NCBI GenBank assembly: GCA_014526335.1
Contig: JACTAT010000083.1
Coordinates: forward strand, 24,617-88,616
Length of the DNA stretch: 64,000 nucleotides
Origin: Chrysaora quinquecirrha
Taxonomy: Eukaryota; Cnidaria; Scyphozoa; Semaeostomeae; Pelagiidae
Reading direction: 5' to 3'
A program made the position numbers and the translations under genes. Position 1 is the stretch's first letter; each line of letters starts with the position of its first letter. This document shows, piece after piece, positions 44,528 to 55,763 of the stretch. Below the pieces are notes generated by a model that saw only the letters and a list, made by a program, of their open reading frames with translations, did not search any database and was not told the DNA's origin.

Positions 44528-47500
44528 TTAATCGCTGCATTTGCTGCAAAACCATCTTGTTCTGCCATTTCTGATGATCTGGAGCCTTTTCTTCCCTGCC
44601 TCACATTGTTTATGGTATGTTCCATTGCAAAGTACGCACTTTTCAATGATCCAAACATCATCTGCATCTATGGGTAAACGACAAGTGCAATGGACACTGA
44701 AGTACACCAAGTTACCAAGATGTGGCATTCTGCTTGTGGTTAGTAGGAGAAATTTGGTCATTTCATGTTGGTCATAGCATTTCATCAGATGTCTTCGCAT
44801 CCGACTTTTATCATATTGAATTTGCCGTGGATCATCTGCAAAGCATAGAGCAACTGCATAAGCTATAGCAAAGAGCCCACAATTGTTACCACCTTCCTGA
44901 TTCTTGACATCCTCCATCTTGATCAAAATTTCTGGTTTTACTGAATGGATCAAACTTGCAATAACCTTTTGCATTTGAAAATCAAAATGTGCACCCTGAA
45001 GACTTTCATAAACTCGAACTGATGATACTTCACTCATACCAATAGTTGAAAGTGTAAATAGTGGTTGTTTTCTTTATTCAAGACCTGCACAAACTCACCA
45101 TTTTCAACTACAAATAACAAATTCTGCTGTAAGACAGTATCCTGTAATCCACCGACATATGGGAATTGGACTTCCAACAAATGTTGAGCTGCATTAATGA
45201 TGAGATCATTTAGCCACATGTCAGGAGAAAGAAGGATTTCTTGCTCCTCATGCTTTGGTTGATAATTTCCTATCTGCAGCCAGGTATCAGATTTATTGGC
45301 ATCATCAAATTGATCATCAGGTACTGTAACTGTTTCTACTTTCTCCTTCTGTTCTAAAAGCACTGCTTCTTCCTCTTCTGTTTCTGAGCATACCTCAATC
45401 TCACAATCAGAAATTACTTCCTGTTCCTCAATCTCTAATTGCTGTAAAGGATGCGATGAAATTTATCATTGCAATGTAATTGAATGTATGTTAATATCAG
45501 AAGGAAAATATACATAGTGCATATCTCAGAAACACCTGCATTTTTCTATCTAAAGATACTGAATGCTTCTCCTTATTTTCTTCTGCTTACCATACAAAAC
45601 TGGAACTAAACAATTTATGAAGACTTGAATAGAGCTTTTCAAGTTGGTTTCTTCTAATCAGTTAATAATTAATTACTTACCTTTTGTCTTTTGTCTTCAC
45701 CGTCATATTGAATTGCTCCAGTTTCTATATCAATGGATGATTTTCTTTGGATGCATTCCTGGTCAGCCTTTGCACCCACTCTGGTTTCCTTCATGCGTTT
45801 CTTTTCGATGGTAAGGGGAATATGCCCCTTTTCATGGTGCTGTTTTGTTTTTTTAGCTGTTGCCTTTTTTGGCACACCTGATGTTGAAGGCCGCTTGCCG
45901 AGACTTTGTTGCTCATGTTCGGTCATCAAGTTATCTTGCCTTTCCATGATTTCTCTTGTTTCATTAATCATAGTGGCTAGTTTAATGTCCAGGTCTGTCA
46001 GCACCTTTTGATCGATGAGGTTAAAGGTGAGACTCTTCAGTTGATCAAGTTTATCTCGGCAGGCAGCACCTAGAGATCTTTAGGCGAAACTAGATGGCAA
46101 TGGCAAAGCTTTCATTAGACAAATTGGCAGTGCTGTGCTGATATCCGTTTCTTCATCCTGATTCTCATCTATCGTGGCAACATCCAAATTTGAGTTGTCT
46201 GTTGGTATTCTGTCACTGTAGATGGCACAGTGCGGATCCAAGGTGAAGTAGGGGGCTTCCCGAAATGCTGCTGGTAAGTCATCCCAGGAATACTTTTGCA
46301 TTTGTAATGTGATTGCAAACATATGCTTGCAAGGAAGGAAATTCTGTTTCCAATCATAACATTGACAGCTTGGCATCCATTGAAATGTACAATGTACCCA
46401 GCTTCCTTCTCTGATCCCTGATTCTTTACTCTTACAACCCCTGTTCCTTCTTCACAGATATCGATGGATGAAATTCGACTTGCCAGTGCAATGGGTGACA
46501 AATTTCCTGGGTCTGTCCTTCAGATAGTCAGATATCTAAGACGTGTAGTGTCTGTAGCCACATGAGAACTGCACATTTAGAGATAAGTACCTGTGAATTA
46601 AATTGTTAGAGTGGTTCATTAGATGCTACAAGATACCGATTTTTCCATGGCAGAACCTCCTGAAGAAGAAATTTTAAATCAAACAATAATGACAATAATG
46701 ACAACATAACTTCCAGTGTCTTGTTAGAGTAACAAGCATGTATTTGTTTTCGGTTGCCTTGCATATAACTTACCGTTTGTATCTCTCTGGAAAAAACTGG
46801 TCAACAAGAACCGTAGCCATTCTGCTAATCGCATTCTTGCGCTTCTTTTGAAGGTATTCATACTTGAAGCTCTTATTTTGCCTTTCAATCCATTTGTTTG
46901 TCTTGACAAGTACTTGAAAAGCATTTCGTCTGACTGCCCAGACCCATCGCTAAGAAGAAAAAGAGTTTCTTTAAATAACGGCTAGGGACAACAGGTATGC
47001 CCACTAAATTTTTGTTGCAGAAAAAATGCCAGATAAGTTTAACAGTTTCATTTCACCTCTCCCTGTAGAATTTGGCTAGATTGTTATCCTCTCCCTGTCT
47101 CAGTACCACGGCCCCTGTTAACTGATGATGAACTTGGGTTTAGTAGTCTAAAATTAACATATTTTTACAAGATACAAAAACGCAACAAAAGTTCCATTCT
47201 CAAGGAAATCGAGTCTATCTAATCTATTGCTGCAGAATACAATGCAAAATAGAGATCAATTAAATAGATCAATTAAATAGAGAAACGTCAGTCGCAATTT
47301 TGATTGCTACCAATGTGCAGAGCGTTCTTTATTTAAAATGTGATTCATGAAGTTAGCAAAGAAGTTACCTTGTGCTTATTCATGAAGTTAGCAAAGAAGT
47401 TACCTTGTGGTTGGGCTACCAATAATCATTGATCCAATTTCGTAATGTGCTGTAATTTGCCCAAATTGTAGATTTGTACAGTGCATCAACAGCATTTTCA

Positions 47501-48230
47501 AAATCTGTTTCTGACTCTGTGTGAGCGATTTTGCGTAATCTGGCCGAAACATCTTCTTTTACATGCGAGACTTTGTGATCGTGCTTATTAACCCAGCGTG
47601 TCCACACCTGTTCTCGGTGGAAATCGCACAGGTAAACTTTGCAGCTTTTGAAAACAGACTCGATGGCATTTATCTCTTTCTTGTCAAAATCGGTCATAAA
47701 ATAATCCGGTTTCCAATCAGGATTCCAATTAGCTAATATGCTGATTGCTTCTTGGATTGATGCAGTTGTTTCGTGTTCGCATATGAATGTCCCGACTACC
47801 TGATAATGAACGTTTGTTTTCACGCTGAGGAAGAAGAGTGGCAAGGCATACTTTGTGGTTTTGTAAGTCGCATCAAGCAGGCATTTGTTACCCTACCGAT
47901 TGATGAGGTGCTGATGTTGCTCAGATTGATACACAAAGAGTAGATTTGTTTCCTCTCCAGGATGACCAATTTCTGCATTTGGGCAATAATAGAAATTGTC
48001 GTCCGGTCGATTTTCTTTCCAGTTGTTTATATTGAATTGGAGATTCTTTTGATCATCTCTACAATGCATCTGGCGAAGCCTTGCCTGGTACATATGATCT
48101 CTTACGACTTTATCGGTTGGGTGGAATCTTCTGTTGTCCAGGTTTGCTGCTTGATCTGTATAGTTCAAAGTGACATAAGTGCGGAGAGGTCTCTACATAT
48201 CGTCAACTACGTCGAGGCCATCGATTACAT
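44528..48230 (-). pseudogene. MULE transposase-SWIM-Ulp1 protease-PHD gene, spliced, lightly damaged
   Basis: On the minus strand, RRFHPTDKVVRDHMYQARLR (about 48110) leads to CLLDATYKTTKYALPLFFLS, ETTASIQEAISILANWNPDW, YFMTDFDKKEINAIE and VYLCDFHREQVWTRW, the MULE DDE domain. Exons joined by GT-AG introns follow: 46949-46774 (RWVWAVRRNAFQVL), 46590-45681 (a SWIM finger CQCYDWKQNFLPCKHMF; DYLKDRPRKFV) and 45441-44528. The last encodes an Ulp1-type C48 protease (MWLNDLIINAAQHLL, NKENNHY, VRVYESL, NNCGLFAIAYAVALC) and a PHD-like end (CTCRLPIDADD...CVLCNGTYHKQC...WFCSKC). Lesions are TAGs near 47418 and 47896, a stop near 46540 and a frame change near 45040 between the catalytic His and the Asp/Glu strand. 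Mutator-like transposases with SWIM fingers are known, and Ulp1 domains are known in plant KI-MULEs. Confidence 0.75.
47345..47412. repeat. 35-bp tandem duplication at a splice donor
   Basis: ATTCATGAAGTTAGCAAAGA...ACCTTGTG occurs twice in a row (about 47343-47374 and 47379-47410). It duplicates the minus-strand donor AAG|GTAACTTC, so two candidate donor sites exist for the MULE exon ending at 47404. Confidence 0.7.
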
Positions 48231-51200
48231 ATTCGTTTATTTGCTGAATGATTTCTGCATGCAAGTTCATTCAGCAGCTTTAAAGCGAGATCTTCAAACG
48301 TGTCTGGAAGCTTTACAATCGAGCTAAGTGATGCAGCCAAATCCATTACATAGCAGCTAGCATTTACCGGCAAGGCTTCCTCAGACAGCAGCGTGCTGAG
48401 TGCAGCATCGAAAAGCTTGCTTTTAACTGTCTTCCTTATGCATCCGTCACTTGTTGCTAAAGATAATGGTACTGGGGCGAGAGTATAGGCAAGAGCCTTG
48501 TCAATGTCGATCACTTCGTTTTCTTTAAATGCTACTGTGACGAGAAGACCAAGAATGTCCCTTTGCACCCCAACATCTTTTGATTTGCCATTGGATGTTA
48601 CTTTAGACTTTTTCTCAGCATCTCCAAATCCCTTCCAAGGAGACCGTTTAATGGGATCAAAGAGGGATGCAGCTTGGTTTTCATTCGCATGAAGGCGATC
48701 ATTAAATTTATTAAACATTGCAATGCCTCGTTCCTCTGCTAAAAGCAGCTCTTCAGCGACTTCAACAGATAACGGCCTTCTCGATGAGAGATTAAACAGC
48801 TTGTGTTTATCAAGGTCTTCGCTGAACGGGTTGATAAAAACTTCTTTCGTCACCTTGAGGATTTTTTGCACCTTTTCTTCTGATTTTTTCATTTGTGTTT
48901 CTCTTAAACACTTTCGTGGGTTTGACGATGTCTTATCAATTTCTGCTAGGTGTAATAGCGATTCTACCATCTTTGCCTGGAATGGCCTGTTGAGGACCCA
49001 TTTCTCGTAAGTACTTTGTTGGTGCGAAAAGTTGATGCCACCTAGTTGATGCAACCTAGCAAGACAAGTTATAGAATGTATTTAGCCAATTGAAAAAGAA
49101 AACCATGGTAATTTCTAACCTCCGAAATAAAACATGCGCAGTGCTAAAGAAGAGCATTCAGATTTCAAATCTAACGTGCTATCCCCCTCCACTTTTTATT
49201 TGATAGCAGCGTGCTCTTTTAAATAACGCAAGTTAAATAGCATGATTTTACAATGTAAAATGCATGCAATGCAGCAAGACGCGCAAAAATGTGAAGGAAT
49301 ATGGTTATTCCGAGAACAATAATAATGTGGAATTACCTGCAGTTTTTGAGCTACGCATGAAGGTTTGCTCCCCCGCTCCATCAATTGATTGGCCGATTTT
49401 GTAGGTGTTTCTGCATACTGAAAGGCCTCTATCCTTTAACTCTTCTTTGGCACCCTGGTGAGCGATTGCTAAACACTGTAACTGCTTGCAGTAATAGCTC
49501 CCATAACGCACGTAGTTCTGCTTGTTCATTGAAAAGCAAAACGGCATCGACTCCTTCCAGCAATTCATCGCAGATCATAATCATTAACATTCACTGCAAA
49601 ATGAAGTTTATGTTGGCGGTCCATTGCGTCTTGATACATCATCCAGAACTGAGATGTCTTTCCAAACTCCCCCTTGAGGCACCAATCTTTATCTTGGTAT
49701 CGATCTCTTTCATTGACGAATGATCTTTCTTCCGTCACAGCCATTACATCAAGTTGGTCCACTTTCTTATTGACCGTCTTCTTCACGATGTGTGTAGCAT
49801 TTCGTACATGTGCTTCACAAAAAAAGTCAATCGATTGCTTCAGCAAAACACTCATGCACATACCAGCTGCGGTTGTAATGTTTTCCAGAAATCACACCTT
49901 TTATACCACCTGCTGTGCACATTCCTGCTTGATATACTATCTCCTCAAAACTGCTAGCAGTGACAAGTTTTCTGATATTTCCGAAAAATTCCATCATACC
50001 GTGAAAGTCTCCCAGATGTATTACAACGTTGCTGAATTCTTCAGGATTATTCCACAACACGTTGTAGAACTTCATTGCAGCTCCTGCATCTACTGTGACA
50101 TGTGCGTATTGCATGTTGGCTGCTTTTCTGAGGTATGGAGACTGTTTTATGCATTCTACAACAGTGCTGTACTCCTTAATAGGGTTGGCGATTGGCGGCA
50201 GAAACGTCAAAGTTGTTCCAGTCGATTTTGGCTGCCCAAAAGCCAATGTCACCCATCGACAAATCGAGAGATACATTGAGGCGATTCAGAAAAAATTCTT
50301 CTCATAAGTTTCCAGAGGAAAACTAACTTGTCTGCATAGTGCCCATCGAAATCCATGCTTTGCAGCTCTTCGAATTTCGGTGGGTCTTTGTGTGGCACAA
50401 TTTTGCGTTGAGGCAAGTCGAATGGTTCACAAGTTATGGATTTTCGCTTGGATTTTTCTACCACGAAGTTTGTTTGTGAAATGCATTCTTGTGTTTCTAC
50501 CTGATATGCGATGCCGTGCGTATGCAAACTTCCAAGATGATTCTCCTTTGCACATCAAAATTGTCCCACCAAAAGACAGTAAGGAATTTTTCTGCATTAT
50601 TTGATGGCAGTAACGGCAATGGGAAGTTGGATGATCTCAGTTGTTGTACAACTTCAGCTTGAGCAGTTTCGATGAGGCATACTTTGTAATAGTTGCAACA
50701 ATGACATAACCTGCTGAGAAGATTAATTGGGATTTTTTGACCAGTCAAGCTGTGTAATCCATTTCCTAACGGAACATCTTTTTTTGTCAAAAACACCCCT
50801 TTTGAAACAGCGTGAACAAGGTCCTGGGAAAACGATTCAACATATCGACGAACTTCATCCCCAGGAGAATGATTCGTTGAGTGAATGATGTTAAGAATCA
50901 GTTCTGTCACACTCTGAGGAGGTTGTCGATCTTGTAACTCTAACGAATCAGCAGTTGGAGGCCATGGTAAATCTGGTGCATCCTCGATCATAGATTTGAT
51001 GTCGATCTAAGTATCCTGGCAGCCTCTTTCAAAATGAATTCCTTTCTTCCTTTCATAAAACTACCTATGGTTGTCGTTGACAGCGCTGATTGGCTAACAA
51101 TTATCTCTGTCTCATGGTAAGACACTCGTAAAAATATGATACTGTCTCCAAATTGTTTTTCAAGGCGTTTCTTGACTTTGGATCGAAGCCTACTGTCAGT

Positions 51201-51741
51201 AGTATCAAAGCCATACATTTCAGTTAAGATCTTGAGGGAAACATACTGGTTACTGTTAATGATTCTCCAGGTATTAGCAGACAGGCTCAACATTTGTGCT
51301 ACTTGCCCCCTCACCCTCATCTTCTATTGTAGACTGCTCTGTTAAATCTTCTTTTGAAGACTTGCTTGGTACATACCCTCATATATTCCCTGTAGCACTT
51401 TGGGTGCATCTTAAATTCTGTCGCGATGAGATCTTGGCCAGAAATAGCAAGAAGCATGACCTCATCGTTGTGAATCTTCGCAGCATCTTCCAGTGTCTGG
51501 CAAGCTGAGGTGGTTCGTAGGACTTTAATATCCTGCTGCTGACCTTTAACTTTTATAGGCTTGTTGCTATCACACTTCATGCATTTACTTGGAAACAAGG
51601 GTCAGACCCTGAGCTTTCATTTGAGCATCTTTACTTTGAATTAGTCTATCGTAGGTTTCTCTTTGAAGCTCTGTTAGCTTTTGATCCTCCAATGAATATT
51701 GGTCATAATGGGCAATACAGCGTTTCTTACTTTTCGACATA
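48203..51741 (-). pseudogene. Copy C: homologue of the copy A/B family, spliced, frameshifted
   Basis: Starts at 51741 (MSKSKKRCIAHYDQYSLEDQ). A Cys/His unit follows at 51590-51370 (CMKCDSN ... AISGQDLIATEFKMHPKCYR), equivalent to the second unit of copy A (SAGDMVAIEAKYHAKC). Next come DEVRRYVESFSQDLVHAVSK (about 50860), VFWWDNFDV (about 50550), VIHLGDFHGMMEFFGNI (about 50010), MNKQNYVRYGSYYCKQL (about 49520) and GAGEQTFMRSSKT (about 49360). A 281-bp intron (49336-49056) leads to LGGINFSHQQSTYEKWVLNR, FINPFSEDLDKHKLFNL and PVPLSLATSDGCIRK, then TFEDLALKLLNEL. The frame breaks at least six times. The PIN-like C-terminal domain found in copy A is missing: at about 48250 the sequence runs into the MULE gene. 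No inverted repeats were identified around it. Confidence 0.75.
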
Positions 51742-51744
51742 ATT

Positions 51745-52632
51745 CTAACCAAAGGACATTTTGATTTTCCACTTTTAAAATCAAACTACTTCACTTTTGT
51801 GGTGATAGCGTATGTTCTGAACAGTGTATTATGAATTCGTTGGTGGTCAAGATATACTGATGTGATGATACATGTGCAATTACTTAAGCTTGGTCGCAAA
51901 TATAACGACGTGTTAATCGTCTTGGTCATAACAGAAATAGCTTTACAATTGAAGCAATGTTTTGGAAAACAAAGGATATCGCAATTTTCTAATACTGACT
52001 TTCTTAGAATACGCATATAAGCATTTTATCCTGATAATGTAAATATCATGTGCGTTCAGTTGAAAATTTTGCTTAATTCAAATCTGAATTGAAAAATTAC
52101 GCATGAACCACATGATTTTGGGTCATAGGCATGTAGTCACCTTGGGCTTAGAAATTTAGCCACCTCCCCCCAAAAATCGGGAGAGCCAATTTCTGTTGTG
52201 CCATAGCAATATCTATCTCCACATAGAATTAGAGTGCCTTGGACATCATATTTATAATGATTTTCTCAGAAATTTGATATTTGAAACGAAAATTTATTTT
52301 TATCCTTAACCCCAAAAATCTCGGAAACGCCCCCTGGCACGCATGATCAACATCCAGATTCGAATTCTACGCCCAAAACTACATCAGAAAAACATTGTCC
52401 CATAAATTGCCTCCTCGGGTGGTAATGCTCCCCTTTCAGCCACTGGTCTATTAGCAACCTGATCTGTAATCCAGAAAGGAAACGCACATATATGAAGAAA
52501 GAACACGCACAGTTTATCACATTCAATGAACATACTAATTATGCACAAATCAATGGTAATAACTTATGTATAAATTTCATAACAGCAAAAAATGTAACCT
52601 TTCTTGTTCTTGCTTTTCTCAGTCCAACCTTG
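51745..52632. other. No gene recognised
   Basis: AT-rich upstream flank of copy C, running to the left edge of duplication copy 1. No terminal repeat matching another part of the window was found. Confidence 0.5.
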
Positions 52633-52812
52633 CTTTGAAGGTTGTCCTTGTCCAATGGCAGTGGTGGTGCTGGTGGTCCTGGCAACCCCTTCCTTGGATT
52701 TCCGGGAAAGATTCCAAATCCTCTTTCCAAAATACATAATTATATTTCTTCTTGGTAACGTTTATGATATAATCTAATTCATACAGGAACAGTTTCAAGA
52801 ATTTGCGGGGTT

Positions 52813-53990
52813 TTACTGTAGCAAATCTTCAGCGGTTAATATAAAGCTGCACCAAATCATGATCTGGTCAAAAAGAACCTGCCAAAGATGTAATGAGTGT
52901 TTAGTGGAATCATAATAGAGTTTGTACATTTCTGACTTATACTCGTGTAGACTTTCTTCCAGAAATTTCATTCTTTCTGACATCATTGACCAATCATAAG
53001 AGAATTCATCTTCCTCAACTTCATCTTCCTCAAAAACAGTGGAAAACTCAACTGGAAATTGCCATGGCTGATGCATACAGTCCCCACAATCACATTTCTT
53101 TCAACAGATGTCTCAACAACGACATGCAGTTGGGCATGTAGATGACGTACCAAACTGCATGTCCTTATTTTCATTTAGATTAAGGTGGAAATGTTCATAA
53201 AGAAATTTCCTTCTGCAAACGGAATTAGACATAGCGTATTTTTTCATTTCTTCTGTTGTAGATCCTTTTCTAATAGTGTCGTTACTGGTTACTAATGCGA
53301 AAGATTGGGTAATGCTCCTTCCTCCTCTGCCACTCTTTTGGGGGAACGATTCTAGACTTCTTGGAACAGAAAAATTCTCAATGATAGAAAAGTTGGTGAA
53401 GTCTAGCCCCATTTCAAAAGATGTTGTTGCAATTACGACTCTCAACACTGAATCGGGTTTCTTAAACTCACTCAGAACAAGATCTTTATTTTCCTCCTCA
53501 GTTGCACGGTCAAACATTGCAATTAATCGCCTTTTAAATGATGCAGATCCATCACAAAACTGGTCATTTTTAATTGAAATGACAGATACTTGAAACTATA
53601 GGAAACAGTGCCTACATTTCGACAGTAAATGACCATTCTAATTGCATTCTGCTTCTGCTGTCACAAAATGCTTCCAACCCAATCAAGGAAAGAAGTATCA
53701 CCTGGTCTAAAGGTCAAAACCTCATAATAGATCTTGTTCTATGAGATGACATATACACTGCACTTGGGTTTTGCATAAGCAAACTTATGTACACTTTTTC
53801 CTTTATCCCTTCTGTAGCTGTTGCAGTAAGAGCAACAAAAACAAATAACGCTGCGCAAAAATGATCGAAGGTGTCAAAGTCTTCCGTAACTAGCCCTGAA
53901 ATCACTGCCCCTGAAATATAAAGGCGTTTCTTATTAACTCCATATGAAACTACTTTTTCAGAACATGTGAGATCTACTTTAAACAACTTG
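52813..53990 (-). pseudogene. RecQ-like helicase, C-terminal half (copy 1)
   Basis: The minus strand at about 53815 reads VALTATATEGIKEKVYISLL, helicase motif III. 53517-53113 has VVIATTSFEMGLDFTNFSII and PRSLESFPQKSGRGGR, motifs V and VI of the RecQ type (the Arg finger region in QKSGRGGR). MSNSVCRRKFLYEHF and a Cys cluster (C-x-C*DIC*KKCDCGDC) follow, equivalent to the RecQ zinc-binding domain. In this copy a TGA replaces the second Cys of the CC pair. An acidic tail (FEEDEVEEDEFSYDW) ends near 52813. Motifs I and II are missing upstream of 53990, so this is a truncated gene. It is divergent from the DUF6589 gene 0.5 kb away. Confidence 0.75.
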
Positions 53991-54484
53991 TTTCCTTTTA
54001 GAATAAAGCCACAACCGAGACACTACACCTTGGTTTTCAAATTGTATTCGATAACCTGATTATCCAAAGACATGCAAGACACAAGACCTCAGAAAATAAA
54101 AACGAGCGATATGATTTAGTCCGATCGAGTAAATGTTGAGCATTAATCAGACCAAGAACAAAATTATAGCATAAGCACAGCAACACCGGCTTTGTGGTTT
54201 ACGTCAAAGGGTGAATATAATGAAATACAGTCAATGCTGGCCAAAATTATCAAGAACATCATTTGTCATCAAATGGGTCACTTCAAGCAAAACTATTCTC
54301 ACCTAGCACCAAATCATTTTAAACATAAACATCAAGATGAGATGAGAAAGAAATAAACCATCGTAAATAATTTTTTTATTATATAGCATTGCTGAGTAAA
54401 GCACAACAGGTTACAAATATCTGTGAAATAAAAATAAATATTTTCGTCTTGTTAGGTACCACTAGGAATACTTGAAAAAATGAA

Positions 54485-54976
54485 ATGTACACAGAGGACA
54501 TGATCGCAATACTCGACCATTATCAGAAATATTGTCCAGTTGATGATGGCAAAATTGGAAACATGCTATGCAGTGGCGATGGTACGACCACAAAACGTGG
54601 CATGGAGGCCCAAAATGCAAGAGCTGATGCTTCAACAGAGCAAAAACTTCTGGAAGGGGTTTTAATGAAATCTGAAGATTGGCACAAGGACTTTCTTTGC
54701 TCGCATGTTGGTTTAATACATCTCTAAAATAAATCCAAAAATGTTCGTATGACTATTGCATTTATTCAATATTTTTTTCAATATCGCAGATGCTGTTCAA
54801 TGACCTGTATTCTGGAAACACTGTTACAGAAAAAGGTACGGTGTACCAGTTGATTCAAAATTTCCAGAAGAGAGATCCGAAATGTCAAAAAATACAAATA
54901 AAAGGGTTCATGGTTGCAGAGAATTTGTGAATTTTGTTACATATTGGTACACGGTATTAGCAGCGGGCATACTGTA
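54485..54976 (+). pseudogene. DUF6589-like protein fragment (copy 1)
   Basis: Exon-like frame 54485-54710 reads MYTEDMIAILDHYQKYC, MLCSGDGTTTKRGMEAQNAR and KLLEGVLMKSEDWHKDF. After a likely intron (54711-54789, ending TATCGCAG) it continues LFNDLYSGNTVTEKGTVYQL. The 'GD..T...+..AQ.AR', 'LEG....EDWH' and 'KGT+YQL' string is the hallmark of DUF6589, a family abundant in cnidarians and fungi with unknown function. A frame change in the A-run at about 54890 truncates it relative to copy 2. It is a partial gene. Confidence 0.65.
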
Positions 54977-55439
54977 AAAACCAGACTCTAGGACATGAGA
55001 CCCCTGAGACCTTTAGGACCATTAAGTACTGACATTAAAAAAGACCGTTAACACCAAAGGGTATTCGCCTTCTAAGAACAATAGAAGATTGCAGTAGTCT
55101 GTCAGTCCGGGTTTTCTTAGTAGTGGTACTTCCGCTATTTGGCTGCCTGTCTTCTCTAAGTAGTCAATACTTTTATTATTGAATTTTTGTTGTTTGAATA
55201 CCTCACTGTCTTAGAGCTATGGCCCAAACAAAAACATTTCTTTTCAAATTAATCTAATTTTTTAAGTTTCGATAGATGTCTGTTATTTTTTTCTGTTATT
55301 TTTGTGACTAGAGGAAAAGAAACTTGATTTAAAATAGACAAACTGACTGGGGGAAATTACCACTCATGGAAGTTCCAGATGAAAATGAGTTTAATTGGTA
55401 GAAATTTGTGAGAAATTGTTATGGGGGGTGAAGTAGAAG

Positions 55440-55690
55440 ACCCCCAAGCAATTTTTTTGCTCAATTTTAGTTCTAAAAGTTTCTTAACAGATTCTAAATT
55501 AAATGGAAATAAGTTGCAGTAAAAATGAAAAAAACCTTCCGTGAGATACAGTATTGCTGACAGGTGAGAGAAATCACATGGAATTAGCCATAGTTTCTTA
55601 GCTCCGTTCTCGTGGTTCTAAAAGTTTGTTATGTTTTTAGGTGTCTAGTTCTAGGTTTCTTATAAACCTGTTTCTTATAAAAAAGTGTTG
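55440..55690 (-). mobile_element. MITE copy of the TTATAAGAAACC family inside block 1
   Basis: Ends in GGTTTCTTATAAACCTGTTTCTTATAAAAAAG at about 55655-55686. The internal 'GAGAGAAATCACATGGAATTAGCCA' segment is the inverse of the block at about 28550-28600. The left edge near 55440-55480 is less clear. The equivalent copy in block 2 is at about 63680-63925. Confidence 0.5.
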
Positions 55691-55763
55691 TTGATGAGGA
55701 CTTGCATAAGTTGCATTGAGACATTGCATTTTTTACAAGCATCTGTTTTAATGGCAAATGATA

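Larger units (their letters stand above)
52633..55763. repeat. Duplicated block, copy 1
   Basis: From TTGAAGGTTGTCCTTGTCC at 52633, this block matches 60281-64000 at very high identity, apart from a 0.6-kb insertion in copy 2. The spacing of matched features is about 8237-8239 bp (54485 versus 62722, 52813 versus 61052). The first about 105 bp equal the 3' end of the DIRS ORF that precedes copy 2, so the copied unit includes a piece of DIRS. The match continues beyond 55763, where copy 2 leaves the window. Confidence 0.9.

Noticed and set aside
44541..50604. Many plus-strand ORFs of 60-200 codons
   Set aside because: They are antisense to the MULE gene and copy C, whose domain motifs are on the minus strand.
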